Positions 12,420-23,253 of a stretch of 64,000 bases of DNA are shown in pieces. A program made the translations under genes and the position numbers. Numbering within the stretch: the first letter of the stretch is position 1; each line of letters starts with the position of its first letter. The notes under the pieces are model-generated. The model made no database searches. It saw only the letters and a list, made by a program, of their open reading frames with translations, and was not told where the DNA came from. Origin of the DNA: Heterostelium multicystogenum. Lineage: Eukaryota > Evosea > Eumycetozoa > Acytosteliales > Acytosteliaceae. The stretch lies in NCBI GenBank assembly GCA_003667245.1, contig RCNN01000024.1, forward strand, positions 62,001-126,000, written 5' to 3'.

Positions 12420-13988
12420 CTACTCGTAGATTACTTCACACATACCATGATAAATATACTGAATGTATGGTTGCTCTATAATCTTATGAAGTTTAAATCT
12501 GGCTACCGAAGCCATGGGTCGAAGTATTTTTTCTTTCTTTGTATTTACAACTAGAACTAGAGTATGAAGAGAGCGATTGGAAGAAACCAATTCAATAAAA
12601 CGATCGACCGATCGTTTTTTCATTCTTGATGTTAATCCTATATTAATGACCATCTTTTCCAAGTAATTGTTCAAAGTAAAGATGTTGGTCAAGCTACTAC
12701 CGTCAAATCTTTTGAATATATTGCTATCGATTGATAGATACTCAAGTGAGTTTGCATTTGTGCCCCACAGGTTGCCTAACCATTTGTTGTGCTCTGGTTT
12801 TCAATGTATGAATAGTAAGCTCTGACAGATTTGCTAGAAATCTCGTTGGACTAAAGAATATGGAGCAAGATGTTTCGTCCAATGTCATCGAACTATATAC
12901 TTCGTAGAATACTAATGTTCGTAGAGTTGTGTTGGGATGACTACTAGTTAATCTGACTACACCACCATAGTCAGGTGTTGTTAATTGATTGATGATAGTT
13001 TGGAATTTATCCAAATATTTGTCATAATTGATTCTCCCTAACTTGAGTGTTCTTATACTCTGGTTGGACAAGATCTTTGAGATGATTAAATCTGAAAAGT
13101 CAAATTGTAGACTGCAACTAACCAATGTCCTGCATTGTGAGATAAACATAATTACATCTGGTAAGAAAGGAGATAGTTCTCTTGAAAAAAAAGTAAATTT
13201 TATCTTGGTGAGGTTCTGGCATTGACGTAGATAGTCGATTTCCTGTGTAAATGGATCTGTATGGTACACAAAATTTCTAAAACTACGCAAGGTTTTGGTA
13301 GATTCAATGGGAATCTTTGAATCTAACTGGGTAAAAGGTAGTACAAGAGAGTTTTTCAAGAGCACACTCTGGGGAACTGTTATCATACACAAGCATTCTT
13401 TCCCCAATTGGTAAACTCCTTGGATTCACATCCGACAAATAGAAATTAGGAATATAACGTAAGGGAACATTTACTTCTTGGAGCACCCGATAGAATTGAT
13501 CCTTATCTTTTGGTATGCCACTCAAGGCTATGGGCTTATTGATCTGGTTGACGAAGTTGATCAGTATTTTTAAAATGGAGAGTCCACTGTCTAAACATTC
13601 GTCATAGATGAGTATGATATTTTGGAAACGGAGGCAAACCTTCTCAAAGAGAACGAGATAATGTGACAACTTAAAGTCTATTGCAGAGTCTTTGAATGGG
13701 AATATAATAGCAGTGTTGGCATGGCTGAGCACACAATACTTATCGTTCAGCAGGTGTGTAAAATCACTGTAAAGCTCGGTTTATACAAAGTTCTTCGTGG
13801 GTAATCAAAATTTACCGCGATATTGGAGTTGTTAATCTCCCATTTCAAAAAAGCCAAACCATCGCCTTGAAACCAGACCCAAAGCTATCCTGCAGCCAAA
13901 ATAATAATGTTTATCAATGAAGCAAAAATGAATTATTAATTTCTGAATATAAACATTAAATACTTCACTATTATTATTATTATTATTA

Positions 13989-14025
<37 letters not shown>

Positions 14026-14056
14026 TTGAACCTATATGGGTTACTATAATTTCCAT
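12420..14056 (-). CDS. F-box/LRR-like protein with poly-Asn tract
   Basis: The ATG at 14056 gives MEIIVTHIGSS, a run of about 18 Asn, then an F-box-like helix region ending ALGLVSRRWF. Downstream segments in shifted frames read VLSHANTAIIFPFKDS, VCLRFQNIILIYDE, SIRTLKLGRINYDKYLDKF and SSMTLDETSCSIFFSP, and the gene ends with a leucine-rich section (NIFTLNNYLEKM, NRSLHTLVLVVNTKK). This architecture belongs to the large dictyostelid F-box-like/leucine-rich families thought to act as substrate adaptors of SCF ubiquitin ligases. At least three frameshifts or small introns (about 13820, 13740, 13350, 12740) separate the segments. The substrate is unknown. It could be a pseudogene, although the remaining composition is well preserved. 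Confidence 0.6.
13968..14025 (-). repeat. Poly-asparagine codon run (ATT/AAT)n
   Basis: About eighteen near-perfect AAT codons on the minus strand, interrupted once by AAC. They encode the asparagine tract near the N-terminus of the F-box/LRR protein. Such tracts are typical of dictyostelid proteins. Confidence 0.9.
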
Positions 14057-15550
14057 TTATTTCTTTAAGTTGAAACTCTAATTGATGTTTGGTGCTTGTT
14101 CTTATCCAAAAATGTTACCCCTGAAAATTTCTTTTTTTTATTTTTCATATTGTTTTTATTATTTTGACAACAAAAGGACTTTAGGTGGCAAAAAACTAAA
14201 AAGATTCGAATCCAGGGTTTTTTACTCCAAATATTTTTAGAAAACAATTGACTAGGCCACTACAAAAGAAAATTTTCCTTTCTGATTTCTATAATTTATA
14301 CTAATGAATTTACAAAAAATTTGTATTTGGTTGTCAAAAAAAAACATTCATTCTTGCTTATCAATTTCAAAAAACAATGATCACATATTTACTTAAGTTA
14401 CTACAAATAAAGTTAATTTTTCTAAATTTTCGAACCAATGCAATTTCTATCAGATTGGAATTTGAACACTATCTATATTGTTTAACATCTAAGTTTGATA
14501 GTATTTTCCATTATATTCATTATTGGAATTGTCTGATATTATTTTATAACTCTTTATTCTTTATAATTTATGTTTTTTAAAAACATTAGTATTTTGTCAT
14601 ACCATTCCGAATAACCATGGGAGGCTGATATCTTTGAAGTTCTTTGATGGATACTTCTATTGGAGCTGAATAAAAAAAAATCTGATTCGATAGTCCAAAC
14701 AGAATTGTATCATTTCAAAATGTCAATTCTCTGTCATTGTATCGAGAGACCTTGATGATACCATGTTTGAATAATACTTTGAATTTTATTAACACATGTG
14801 ATCTTTTTCATTGGGGATTTATCCTTTTATAGTTCTTGAAGTTCTCTAATAAGAGGTCTAGATCAACTGGACAATCATATTAAATATCCAAGTAAATTTC
14901 ATTTTCAGTAAATTTTGACCCACAACTTGGTGAAGATATTTAGTAGTAGTGAGATCTTTGACACAAAACTAAATGATTGACTGTAGCCAATGGGTCATGA
15001 TCAACCAGGAATTAGTAACGTGAGTAGAGTGTTTCTGTCTCTGATAAATGTGGTTGAATTTGCATTTGCTATGTCTCCAAAAATATTTAACTATTTCCAT
15101 CTTTAACTTATTTTAAAAAATTCATTGGATCACCTCAAATAGATAACTTGGTATCCTCAGATTGGAACTACTCCAGACTCCCAGATTCTGATAAAAGTAA
15201 ACCTTCTTTTTTTCTATCTAAATAATGAATAATGGACTTTGGAAACACCTTCAAATAGGTATTCATTGATATATTATTTGGTATTGAAGCCTCCAATAAC
15301 TTAGGTTGAGTATCATTCCATGCTTTTCTATTGAAAAATGATCATTTCTAAGTGACCAAGCTTGATAATCACCGAAGATTGCCAACTATAGTATTTATCA
15401 CTGTTTTTAACTTGTAAATAGATTATCAATCCATGACAATAAGAAGGGTTTGATCCATTTATAATCAAACCAAAATAGAATTCATTGTGATCCTAATCAT
15501 TAGAATATTCCATGGAAAGAATGATGTTTTTCAAAATATAAGAAGACATT
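14057..15550. other. Gene-poor region with degraded minus-strand coding traces
   Basis: No intact gene. On the minus strand from about 15510 to 14760, short protein-like phrases survive between stops: MEYSND, EFYFGLIINGSNPSYCHGL, DLDLLLENFKNYKRINP, FKHGIIKVSRYNDRELTF. The pattern fits a decayed gene of unknown family. At about 14195-14265 the minus strand shows sequences resembling A and B boxes of a tRNA, but no tRNA fold forms. Confidence 0.35.
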
Positions 15551-15935
15551 GTTATATCGCAATAAAACTGTTACTGGGAAGAGAATGTATGATTGTTTGT
15601 GTTCCTATAGGGCTGATGATTAATAAACCATTGTTTAGTTATATATTAAAGTAGTAAATAAGTTGGTATTTTTGCTATTAGAATAAATAAAAAATTGTTA
15701 AAAAATTGAATTCATGATGTTTTTAATTTTAATAAAATGTAAGAAATGTTGATTTAAAGTAATAAATAAAGTGATTGTTAATAGGTTTAATTATAATTAA
15801 TGTAGTAAAAGAACATCGTTATTCTAATAACAAAAAATCTAAAAATTATTATAAACAAAGGATCATTTATTGAGAATCTCTAATAAATAAATATTTATAA
15901 TTCTGTAAAAAGTAAACCTTAAAAGTTTAAACCTA

Positions 15936-16061
15936 TATCTCACAAAGTTCTATTTGGAAAAAACCAGAAAAGGTATCTTAATGAATTTGATGTAGGATCA
16001 TCAAATTAACGAAAAAACTTTAAGAAGTTAAAAATAGTAGAAACTTCGAATTTGTGAGATA
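15936..16061. ncRNA. Candidate structured element (nested inverted repeats)
   Basis: Arms TATCTCACAAAGTTC (15936-15950) and GAATTTGTGAGATA (16048-16061) pair with one bulge. Inside lies a perfect 9-bp hairpin, AATTTGATG/CATCAAATT (15984-15992 with 15999-16007), with a six-base loop. The nesting suggests a folded RNA of about 126 bases. Neither strand nor family can be assigned; A+T-rich DNA makes chance hairpins common, but the outer arm is long. Confidence 0.35.
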
Positions 16062-16351
16062 TTATATAAATAAGCAATATATATTATTGTTAGTTAGTTA
16101 TTTTGTTGAGTTGAATATATATAGATGATATTATGTTTACAACCATAAAATAAAACTATTAATAAACTCAAAAGAAATATATTGTTCTATTGAAAAATAA
16201 CAATTAAAACGATAATAATATATAAAGTTAAGATTTTGGAATGTAGGAGTGTATAATGGGGACTCATCAATTAAAAATAAGATAAACCTGACCTAGCCTA
16301 GAAAGAATGATAAGAGAGTCTTACTTCCAGCCCAGAATAACAAGTATCGAA

Positions 16352-16510
16352 ACGTGGAACAACCGCACCTTAAGTCAACATGTCCTATAAACAAAATATA
16401 CTAAACCACTAATTACTATTAACCAAGAAACTACTAAAGCAGATCCAAACCAAGAGCTCTTTTATCCAAGTACCATTTCTTACACAAGGAGGTGCGGTTG
16501 TAGTCCAACG
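16352..16510. ncRNA. Candidate structured RNA closed by a 12-bp perfect stem
   Basis: ACAACCGCACCT (16359-16370) is perfectly complementary to AGGTGCGGTTGT (16490-16501), and pairing continues outward through CGTGGA with TCCAACG, giving about 18 bp with bulges. The arms are G+C-rich in a very A+T-rich region, so chance is unlikely. The enclosed 119 bases have no open frame. On the minus strand, a TTTATAA motif precedes the stem and TTATTTTT follows about 90 bases beyond it, which would suit a polymerase III-like unit. Family unknown. Confidence 0.45.
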
Positions 16511-17450
16511 TCAATATTGTTATAAAGGGTAAAAGAGAATAAATAAATTAATTAGAAATAAAAATTCAGGATACTTCAATATTAGAATTGTTTCAAATAG
16601 ATATATAGTCACTCTTAAATTTTTGTTTTTTAAATAAAAAACATTAAAATGGACCTGACTAACATTTACTCATAATGGAATGGTATATTGGAAATCATCT
16701 TATTTGTTTCAAGATGATTCAAAATATTGAAGGAAATGACTCATGGATTTGGATGGAGTGTTAATAATGGTGTGTAATTATTCTAATAATTAATGAAATG
16801 AGTTGTACAACCAATAATACTTTTTTTTACAAAGTATATGAAAATAATATTGGGTATATGTTGAGAATATTGGTATCTCAAATGTCTTTAATAGTATTTT
16901 GTTAACAATTTTAACTAGGAAACTAAAATTTAAAAACCAATAATATATATAAATATTATTTTTTTATAAAGAAAATAAAACTTTAAATTTGAAGACAATA
17001 ATAATAATAATAAAAGTAATTAATGATTTTGGTTGGGTTTGGTTTGATATGGTTAGGTTAAAAATTAAAAACATTAAAATATCTATCTATGAAATTAATT
17101 AGAATAGATTTAAAAGTTGATTGTTATAATCTAAAAGACAATAATAAAAATTATAATAATTGATTGTTTAAATTGGAATTGTATATGGGTATTTTTTTGT
17201 TGAGTTGGAATTGCTCAGTAGGATTTTGGAATTGCTTAAATCGCTTGGGTAATATATTTTGGATAAGGAATTGGTATGAATCTTTGATAGTTTAACTAGA
17301 GAATATGTTATTTTAATTAACATTTTTGTAAAATAGTAATAAATGTAAATGCTTACAACTAGTTTATCATTTTTGTTTTGTACCAATTAATAAAATTTAG
17401 TTTTTGTTCTTAATGTTGGCGAAAAATATTGTTGGTTGGAGGTAAAATGC

Positions 17451-19687
17451 TTAACGACATTCGGGTATGCCTAATGGTGTTGAATGACAGACTTTGGGAA
17501 GCTTGCACTGAAGAGTGTTACAGGTGATTTTGCGACAAAATCCAACACCATTGGCACCAATTGTACATTCTTGACCGAATTGACAGGCATCTGCTGCACA
17601 GCTTTGTTTGGATACGCACATGTACCCTCTATCTTTGTCTGGCATACAATAGGTGTCGCTTGGACAATCAAGTTCCAAACATTCATCTTTTGGACTATGT
17701 GGAGCTGGGGTAGAGGGTGGTGAAGTTACAGACTTTGGTGTTGACCATGGGGCGCTTGGAGTCCATGGTTTGAATGGATTTTTAGGGTCTAGTTTTTGAC
17801 AAGATCCACCATTGATTGGGTCATCAACACATGTATATCCATCTAAGCAACGAATTGAGGCACATGTTGCCAATGTTCTCTGAATACAACGGGCACCACG
17901 TTCCTTGTCCTCAACACAACGATACTCGGGACGACAATCCAAGAGTGCACATGAAGTTTTGGGGATACATTGGGGACCGTTTTCTTCACTATCTAAGCAG
18001 TAACAATCTCCAGGACATTTGTTGGTAGCACAAGTTGGCAAGGGGACGCAGTATGGATTACCATCGTAGAGAGTTGAATTATCGACACATTGGGATCCTT
18101 TAGGACATCTGAGATTATCACATGTGATAATAGGTACGCATTGTCCTCCACTAGAAGTTATCACACATCTGAATCCAGCTTCACATTTCTTATTGCAAAT
18201 CTTAATTGGTATACTTGGAATATCTTTCAATGGTTTGCTAATATCTAGCAGAGTATCATTAGCAGCGGTCGGGGTGATACATTTAGCAAGTTTTGTTGAG
18301 TTGTCCATAACACATTCGGTTCCTTTAGTACAGTTTAGTAAGATACATGAAGAATAGATACTAACACAGCGACCACCCTGAACTTTGTCCTCTATGCATC
18401 TAGTATCGTTTTTACACTCAATCTCAGTACAATTCAGAATTATTTTCCTACAGATGACCCCCAGCTCCTTATTGTCGAAACACTTGTAGCCCTCTGCGCA
18501 CTTGAATGTGGCACAACTTCTTGTAGGCTTACAATAGGCCTTCTTAGTATCGTTGGCAACAGCACATATAGAACCAACAGGACAGTTCTTCGACAGGCAT
18601 GGATCTCCAGATTTAAAGCAATAAGCTCCCTTTTCAAGATCATCAAAACATGTTTCACCCTCTGCACATTTCTTTGTGGTACAGGTTGTGTAATTAAGAG
18701 GTACACATCTTGGCTTACGAGTTATCTCATCAATGATACACTTACTTCCAATGATACAATCAAGATTGCAAACCCCAGTGCTCTGAGTCTTGTTTATCAA
18801 ACATGAACCAACTCCTTCTTTATCTTCGACGCATTCATAACCAGGCTGGCAAGTGGTATTGTCACAGCCACTAGCACAAAAAGGCTTTTTAGCTTTATCC
18901 AATTTACAAGTGCTTCCTTTGGGACAGTTAATTGCTTTGCAAGATGGACTGCAATGGGCTCCCGTGATAGGATCATCAATGCACTCATATCCATAAGAGC
19001 ATTTTACAGCAGCACAGGAAGGCACTATTAAATTATAAGGATAGTTCTTGCGGACTAAGCCATCGGGATAGGTTGAGGGCTCTGGAGTTTCACTTGGTTG
19101 TGGGGCAGTTGCAGTGTCCGAGTCTGGCAAAACACACTTGGCTCGATAGTTACAACATTGAGATGGTCCATTTTTGATACAGGGTGTTCGTTGAGGTCTG
19201 GAGTCTACACATTCAAAGCCACTTGGGCACTCTGAGTCTTTGCAAGATGATGCTAGAGGTATGAACGATCCTGCAGGTCTGTGGCAACTGGTTGTGTTGG
19301 CGAAAGACCATAGGTCATAGCGATTTAGCTCCGAGTTGTCCTCCAAACACCAAAGATTGATATTTGGAATTGGATTGCATCTGACCAGATTAAGTGGAAG
19401 CTGTTGGCATTCACTAAAATTTGCACCACTACAGCATGACTTGGCGTCAACTGGTAAACATCTTGAATTCTTTCTACATTGGTCAATTGTCAATTTTGAA
19501 CATTCTAATTATTATTAAAGATATTATTATTAATATTAATAAAATGGAAACTAAACTAAAGAATTAATATTTTTATAGACTTACCAGTTGAAATTGTTGG
19601 ATCTGCTGAACTAATTGCCAATTGAAGGCTGAATATGGAGAGTATAAATAGTAAGCTACCTACTGACAGCTGTTGATGGTTGTACAT
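17451..19687 (-). CDS. Spore-coat-type secreted cysteine-rich protein
   Basis: Exon 1 (19687-19585) encodes MYNHQQLSVGSLLFILSIFS, a signal peptide ending near LAISSADPT. A short intron (19505-19584, GTAAG...TTAG) leads into exon 2, giving 718 residues without a frame break. Residues 35-150 resemble the N-terminal domain of Dictyostelium spore coat proteins (CRKNSRC, SCCSGANFSECQQLP, LDxxC patterns). The remainder is about sixteen follistatin-like repeats of the form CxxxxCxxGxxCxxDxxxGxxC, with a Pro/Ser/Thr-rich break at PWTPSAPWSTPKSVTSPPST. Relatives (SP60, SP70, SP96 and Psv-like proteins) are made in prespore cells, secreted from prespore vesicles and assembled into the spore wall. A G/T-rich box 1 kb upstream is compatible with GBF control. 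The exact orthologue is not determined. Confidence 0.82.
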
Positions 19688-21353
19688 CTCTACGTTATAT
19701 TATAATGATTATCTCCTTCTTTAAAGATGTAAATAGTCAATATGGTAATTCGTTATTATTATTATTATTATTATAATAATGGAGTTTGTTGGACAATATG
19801 GAAATTTAATTATTGATGGTTTATTTAGTTGGGAGGGTAGGATGAGATATAGGGTAATATATAATATTAAGTTGGTGTTATTGATCAACTAATATCAAAT
19901 AGCGAAAGTTTGGATGGTATTAATAATAGATTCTTTTTAAGAATGAATGAATCATTTAAATTGGAATTGATGAATCTTTCACAAGCTAGAGATGTCAAAT
20001 GAATGATTCTGGTGAATGTTGGCGACTGTTTTGGAAATTTGGAGTAATGATCAAAATGATTTATTAATTACTCTATTTCTTAATATTTGAATTATACCGA
20101 AATAGGAAAGCAGAATTGCAAAGTGACTATTTATAATATTATCTATCACATATTAAAGTATTTATTTAAAATATTAAAAATAATATATAATATTATAAAT
20201 ACAATCAGAATATCAATATCGATATCGACTAAACATTGAGACCGTTGGACAGACACAGACATATCCAACATCCAGTAGCTTGTTAATTTTGGAAAGTCTG
20301 ACCATCAACAACATTAAAATTAAAAGTATAATACAACTGACCAGTGATCTATCACAGTTAAGAATTGTATTTTAATTGCTTTTCTAAATGTAAAAGACTA
20401 ATTCAGTACCAATGCTTTTTCATATGTTTGTTAGCTGATTATGATTATGATTATGATGCTGATAATGTCTTCTAAATATTTATGTACATATGGGCAACCA
20501 AACAAAATTTAAGTAAATAGGAATCAACAACAACAAACTAACTTCAACCCTATCGCTTACACTACATTATACCAACACCAATCAGACAAGTTATTGTTTG
20601 TAAACGAGGTCATCATCTTATTTATAATACTACACTAATATTACTAATTTAATTTATCTGACGATATTGTTGTTAATATTTAAAGCTGAGATGTGGTGTG
20701 GGTTGGTTTTTATAATTATATTAGTATTTAGTGGATTTGTAAATATAAAGTGATAACAACAATATCAATAATAATAATAATACTTTGAAGTATTTCAAGA
20801 TTGATAGATAGATGAAAGGTTGGTTGGTTGGTTGGAGATAATTAATTAAACATCATCATATTGATAATTGTATAACTAGGATTGTAATATATGAAGATGG
20901 TGAATGTGGATGTAATATATGTAGGTTTGTTGTTATTTATTGGATGATGATGTTGTTGTTGATATTGTTATTAGTTTATTGGTTAGCATAGTTGTATATT
21001 TATTAGATTGATGATCAAATAAACCAAATCATGATGATGATGATCAATTCTGATAATGTATGGGATAAACTTATACAATTATATTTAAGATGATAATCAT
21101 AGACCGTTTGAACATTAAACTAATGATCAGCAAATTATTATTATTAATATCATTTATTATCATACAAACATTAGGATGATGATATGTTTTGGTTGTTTAT
21201 ACAATGGTCAGCACAAGCTAGTAGTACTTACTGCCAAGCTGATGATGATGATGTTGTTTGTTATAATTGTCTGATAATCTAGTAAATGATAGATTCGCTA
21301 AGTTGTATTGGTTTGTTGTTAAAAATACTATCTATTGATGATTATAAAATACA
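19688..21353. other. Intergenic region, presumed spore-coat-like promoter
   Basis: About 1.67 kb of A+T-rich DNA with TTA, GAT and TTGG simple repeats (near 19755, 20435 and 20820) and a G/T-rich box at 20692-20706. No open frame of protein-like composition. It lies upstream of the minus-strand spore-coat-like gene and downstream of the RPAIN-like gene. Confidence 0.55.
20692..20706. promoter_or_regulatory. G/T-rich box upstream of the spore-coat-like gene
   Basis: TGTGGTGTGGGTTGG lies about 1 kb upstream of the start. Prespore coat genes in Dictyostelium are driven by GBF through G/T-rich boxes, but this one is distant and unproven. Confidence 0.25.
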
Positions 21354-22196
21354 CTATTGAAGATCGAAATCGTCATAATCTTGATTGGTCTGATTATTGG
21401 CTAGAGTGGAGTAATATTGTAACTCATCCTGTTCTAATTTTAGCATTTCCTCATATTCCTGTATCATTCCTGTGACGATGGCATTACAATTGTTAGGTTA
21501 GCAAAATACTTCTGTCAAACCAGTCATGCAATCAAACATACTTTGCTCTTCTAATTCAATATATTCCTGTACTTCTTTAATCATAAGATCCTCCTCCATT
21601 TGGACAATTTAGTAAACGGAAGTAACTTAATAGGTGATTTCGATTTAAATAAAGTTGTTGGTTTTGTATTAATATTGTTGTTGTTTGAAGTTGTTGTAGT
21701 TGTGGTTGTTGTTGATGATGATGATATTGGATCTAACTCCATTTTTCAGCATTTCATACTCCTTTAGTACTGTTGAGCGAACGTCTATTCTTGCTTTAAG
21801 TGGAGATGTCGGAGGAGATTGTGAAGAGGAAGTTGATCTATTAGGAATTCCACCAGCAGTACTGAGGTTACCATTATTACATGATCCACTGATATCAGAA
21901 GGTAAACCGCTACTACTATTACTATTACTATTTAAATTACTAGACTTCATTCTCTCTTCATGAATCATATTCTTTCTAGTTTCTTTTAGCTTCTCATAGC
22001 ATCTCTGTTTCAGTTTCTCTTTGATATCTGTATGTGAATTTCCAATGCCTCTCAGTTTAAATCCTGCTTCTGTATGTTTTGTTGCCATAGCTACTTCTTC
22101 TCTTTTGTATGGTTTTAAAAGACCCTTAATATTATTTGTTTCACAGTTAGTCGTCGTGAAAATTGAACATATGTTCCCTCCTTCATTTCTTGCCAA
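21354..22196 (-). CDS. RPA-interacting protein-like (RPAIN N-terminal type)
   Basis: The first exon contains KEKLKQRCYEKLKETRKNMI, resembling the RPAIN N-terminal RPA-binding helix (W/K...RC..R.K..R..L), then a Ser/Asn-rich linker. A second exon begins near MEEDLMIKEVQEYIEL (21600). A 51-base intron (GTATTT...ATACAG, 21459-21509) joins GLTE to EYEEMLKLEQDELQYY, which resembles the central helix of human RPAIN (EYEKSLQFDEKCL). The protein stops at 21354-21356 after DDFDLQ. RPAIN proteins import replication protein A into the nucleus. The C-terminal zinc-binding CPxC domain of the animal protein is absent. The start is uncertain: the likely ATG is the one encoding MATKHTEAGF near 22090, with an upstream extension to 22196 possible. 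The exon 1-exon 2 junction is unresolved. Confidence 0.5.
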
Positions 22197-22333
22197 ATTC
22201 TGTTGAATTTGAAAATTAATTTATTGGAAAAACAAAAAAAAAGATCAAATTTCATCAGGAAACTAAATTGGCAATTTAGGTCACAATGATGGAATGGCAA
22301 GCCTTGCTTAAGTAAATATAGTGATCTTTGGTT

Positions 22334-23253
22334 TTATATATTAATTTGTACATTGGGTGTGTTTGATTCGTCTAAGCTATCTAATTGGTTGGAAGCCGAT
22401 GCTCCTATTGATATCAACTTAGTGTATAAATGTGTTTCTTCTTCACTTTTGTAGTACCAATTCGATTTGATAGATTTGTTGAAGAAAAATATTATGGCTA
22501 GATTCATGAGTGAGAGAAACATCGATAGAATTGCAATGTAGTAGCCTATTTGTGGTCCAAATACCTGTGTTACATTGCTGGTGCTTGATTCGCCTGAGAA
22601 CTTGTGGCAAATACCGCCATCAGTTGCGCAAAAACCTATATGCTTAAACACAGGAGTGATGAATAGCAGTGTCAAAACTGATAGTATCTCGCACACCAAC
22701 AGAGTCACTGCCACACACAATCCATATTTCAAAAACCTTGAGAAAACAGTTCTTAATTGATTCACTTCCTCCTCATCATCGTCGTCATCAGCTTTATGAT
22801 GATTATTCACATTCGTATATTTCTTGATGAATGCGATCAAACCACCAATATTTACAAAGAACGCAATCAATCCTACATATTGAAGCACACCCACTGCGAT
22901 AAACACCGCATTGATGCTGCCTCTAGAGGTTACATGTGTCTCAGCATTGACAGAGTCATATGGGTTCTAACGATGAATGTATTAATATTATGTAATTTAG
23001 GAGTTTACTCCTGAAAGCTGTTTCAGAATAAGTAATAGTAATAATAATCAATACATACATATATTTTGTATAGACTATAGATTTGACTTATCTCTAAAAT
23101 GATGTCTCCATCGCTGTTGAATATGTCGGTCTTTATTGAAAACCACGGTGTTGCCAGTGAGGTTACAATACAAGCCAATAGCACTGTATTGACTATACCT
23201 ATTGAAACAAATACTTTAGTTCTATTTGTCTCTGTATGTAATAATAATTTCAT
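22334..23253 (-). CDS. Four-transmembrane membrane protein
   Basis: The ATG at 23253 opens MKLLLHTETNRTKVFVSIGI with a first membrane segment (VNTVLLACIVTSLATPWF). An intron (GTATGT at 23058 to TTAG at 22967) joins KIY to NPYDSVNAETHV. Three more hydrophobic segments follow (VLQYVGLIAFFVNIGGLIAF, YGLCVAVTLLVCEILSVLTL, GYYIAILSMFLSLMNLAIIF), with an acidic cytosolic loop (DDDDDEEEV) after the second. The N-terminal loop with TPWFSIK and the four-helix layout recall the claudin/PMP22-type tetraspan fold, but I cannot name a family. The extracellular loop has two cysteines in FCATDGGICHKF. The frame is intact in both exons and the C-terminal tail is short. Confidence 0.65.

Larger units (their letters stand above)
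15551..17450. other. A+T-rich non-coding region with two structured elements
   Basis: About 1.9 kb without protein-coding signal. It contains the two inverted-repeat elements listed separately (15936-16061 and 16352-16510). The rest is A+T-rich simple sequence forming the 3' flank of the spore-coat-like gene. Confidence 0.55.

Noticed and set aside
14195..14265. tRNA-like A box (TGGCCTAGTC) and B box (GATTCGAATC) on the minus strand
   Set aside because: The acceptor, D and T stems do not pair and the position 53 G is missing, so no tRNA fold is possible. At best it is a degraded tRNA-derived fragment.
16260..16290. TTGATGAGTCC on the minus strand resembling a hammerhead ribozyme core
   Set aside because: No matching GAAA core and flanking stems at the right spacing.
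17168..17386. Minus-strand frame of 72 codons after the spore-coat-like gene
   Set aside because: Biased Ile/Tyr/Ser/Lys composition, no family, lies in the 3' flank.
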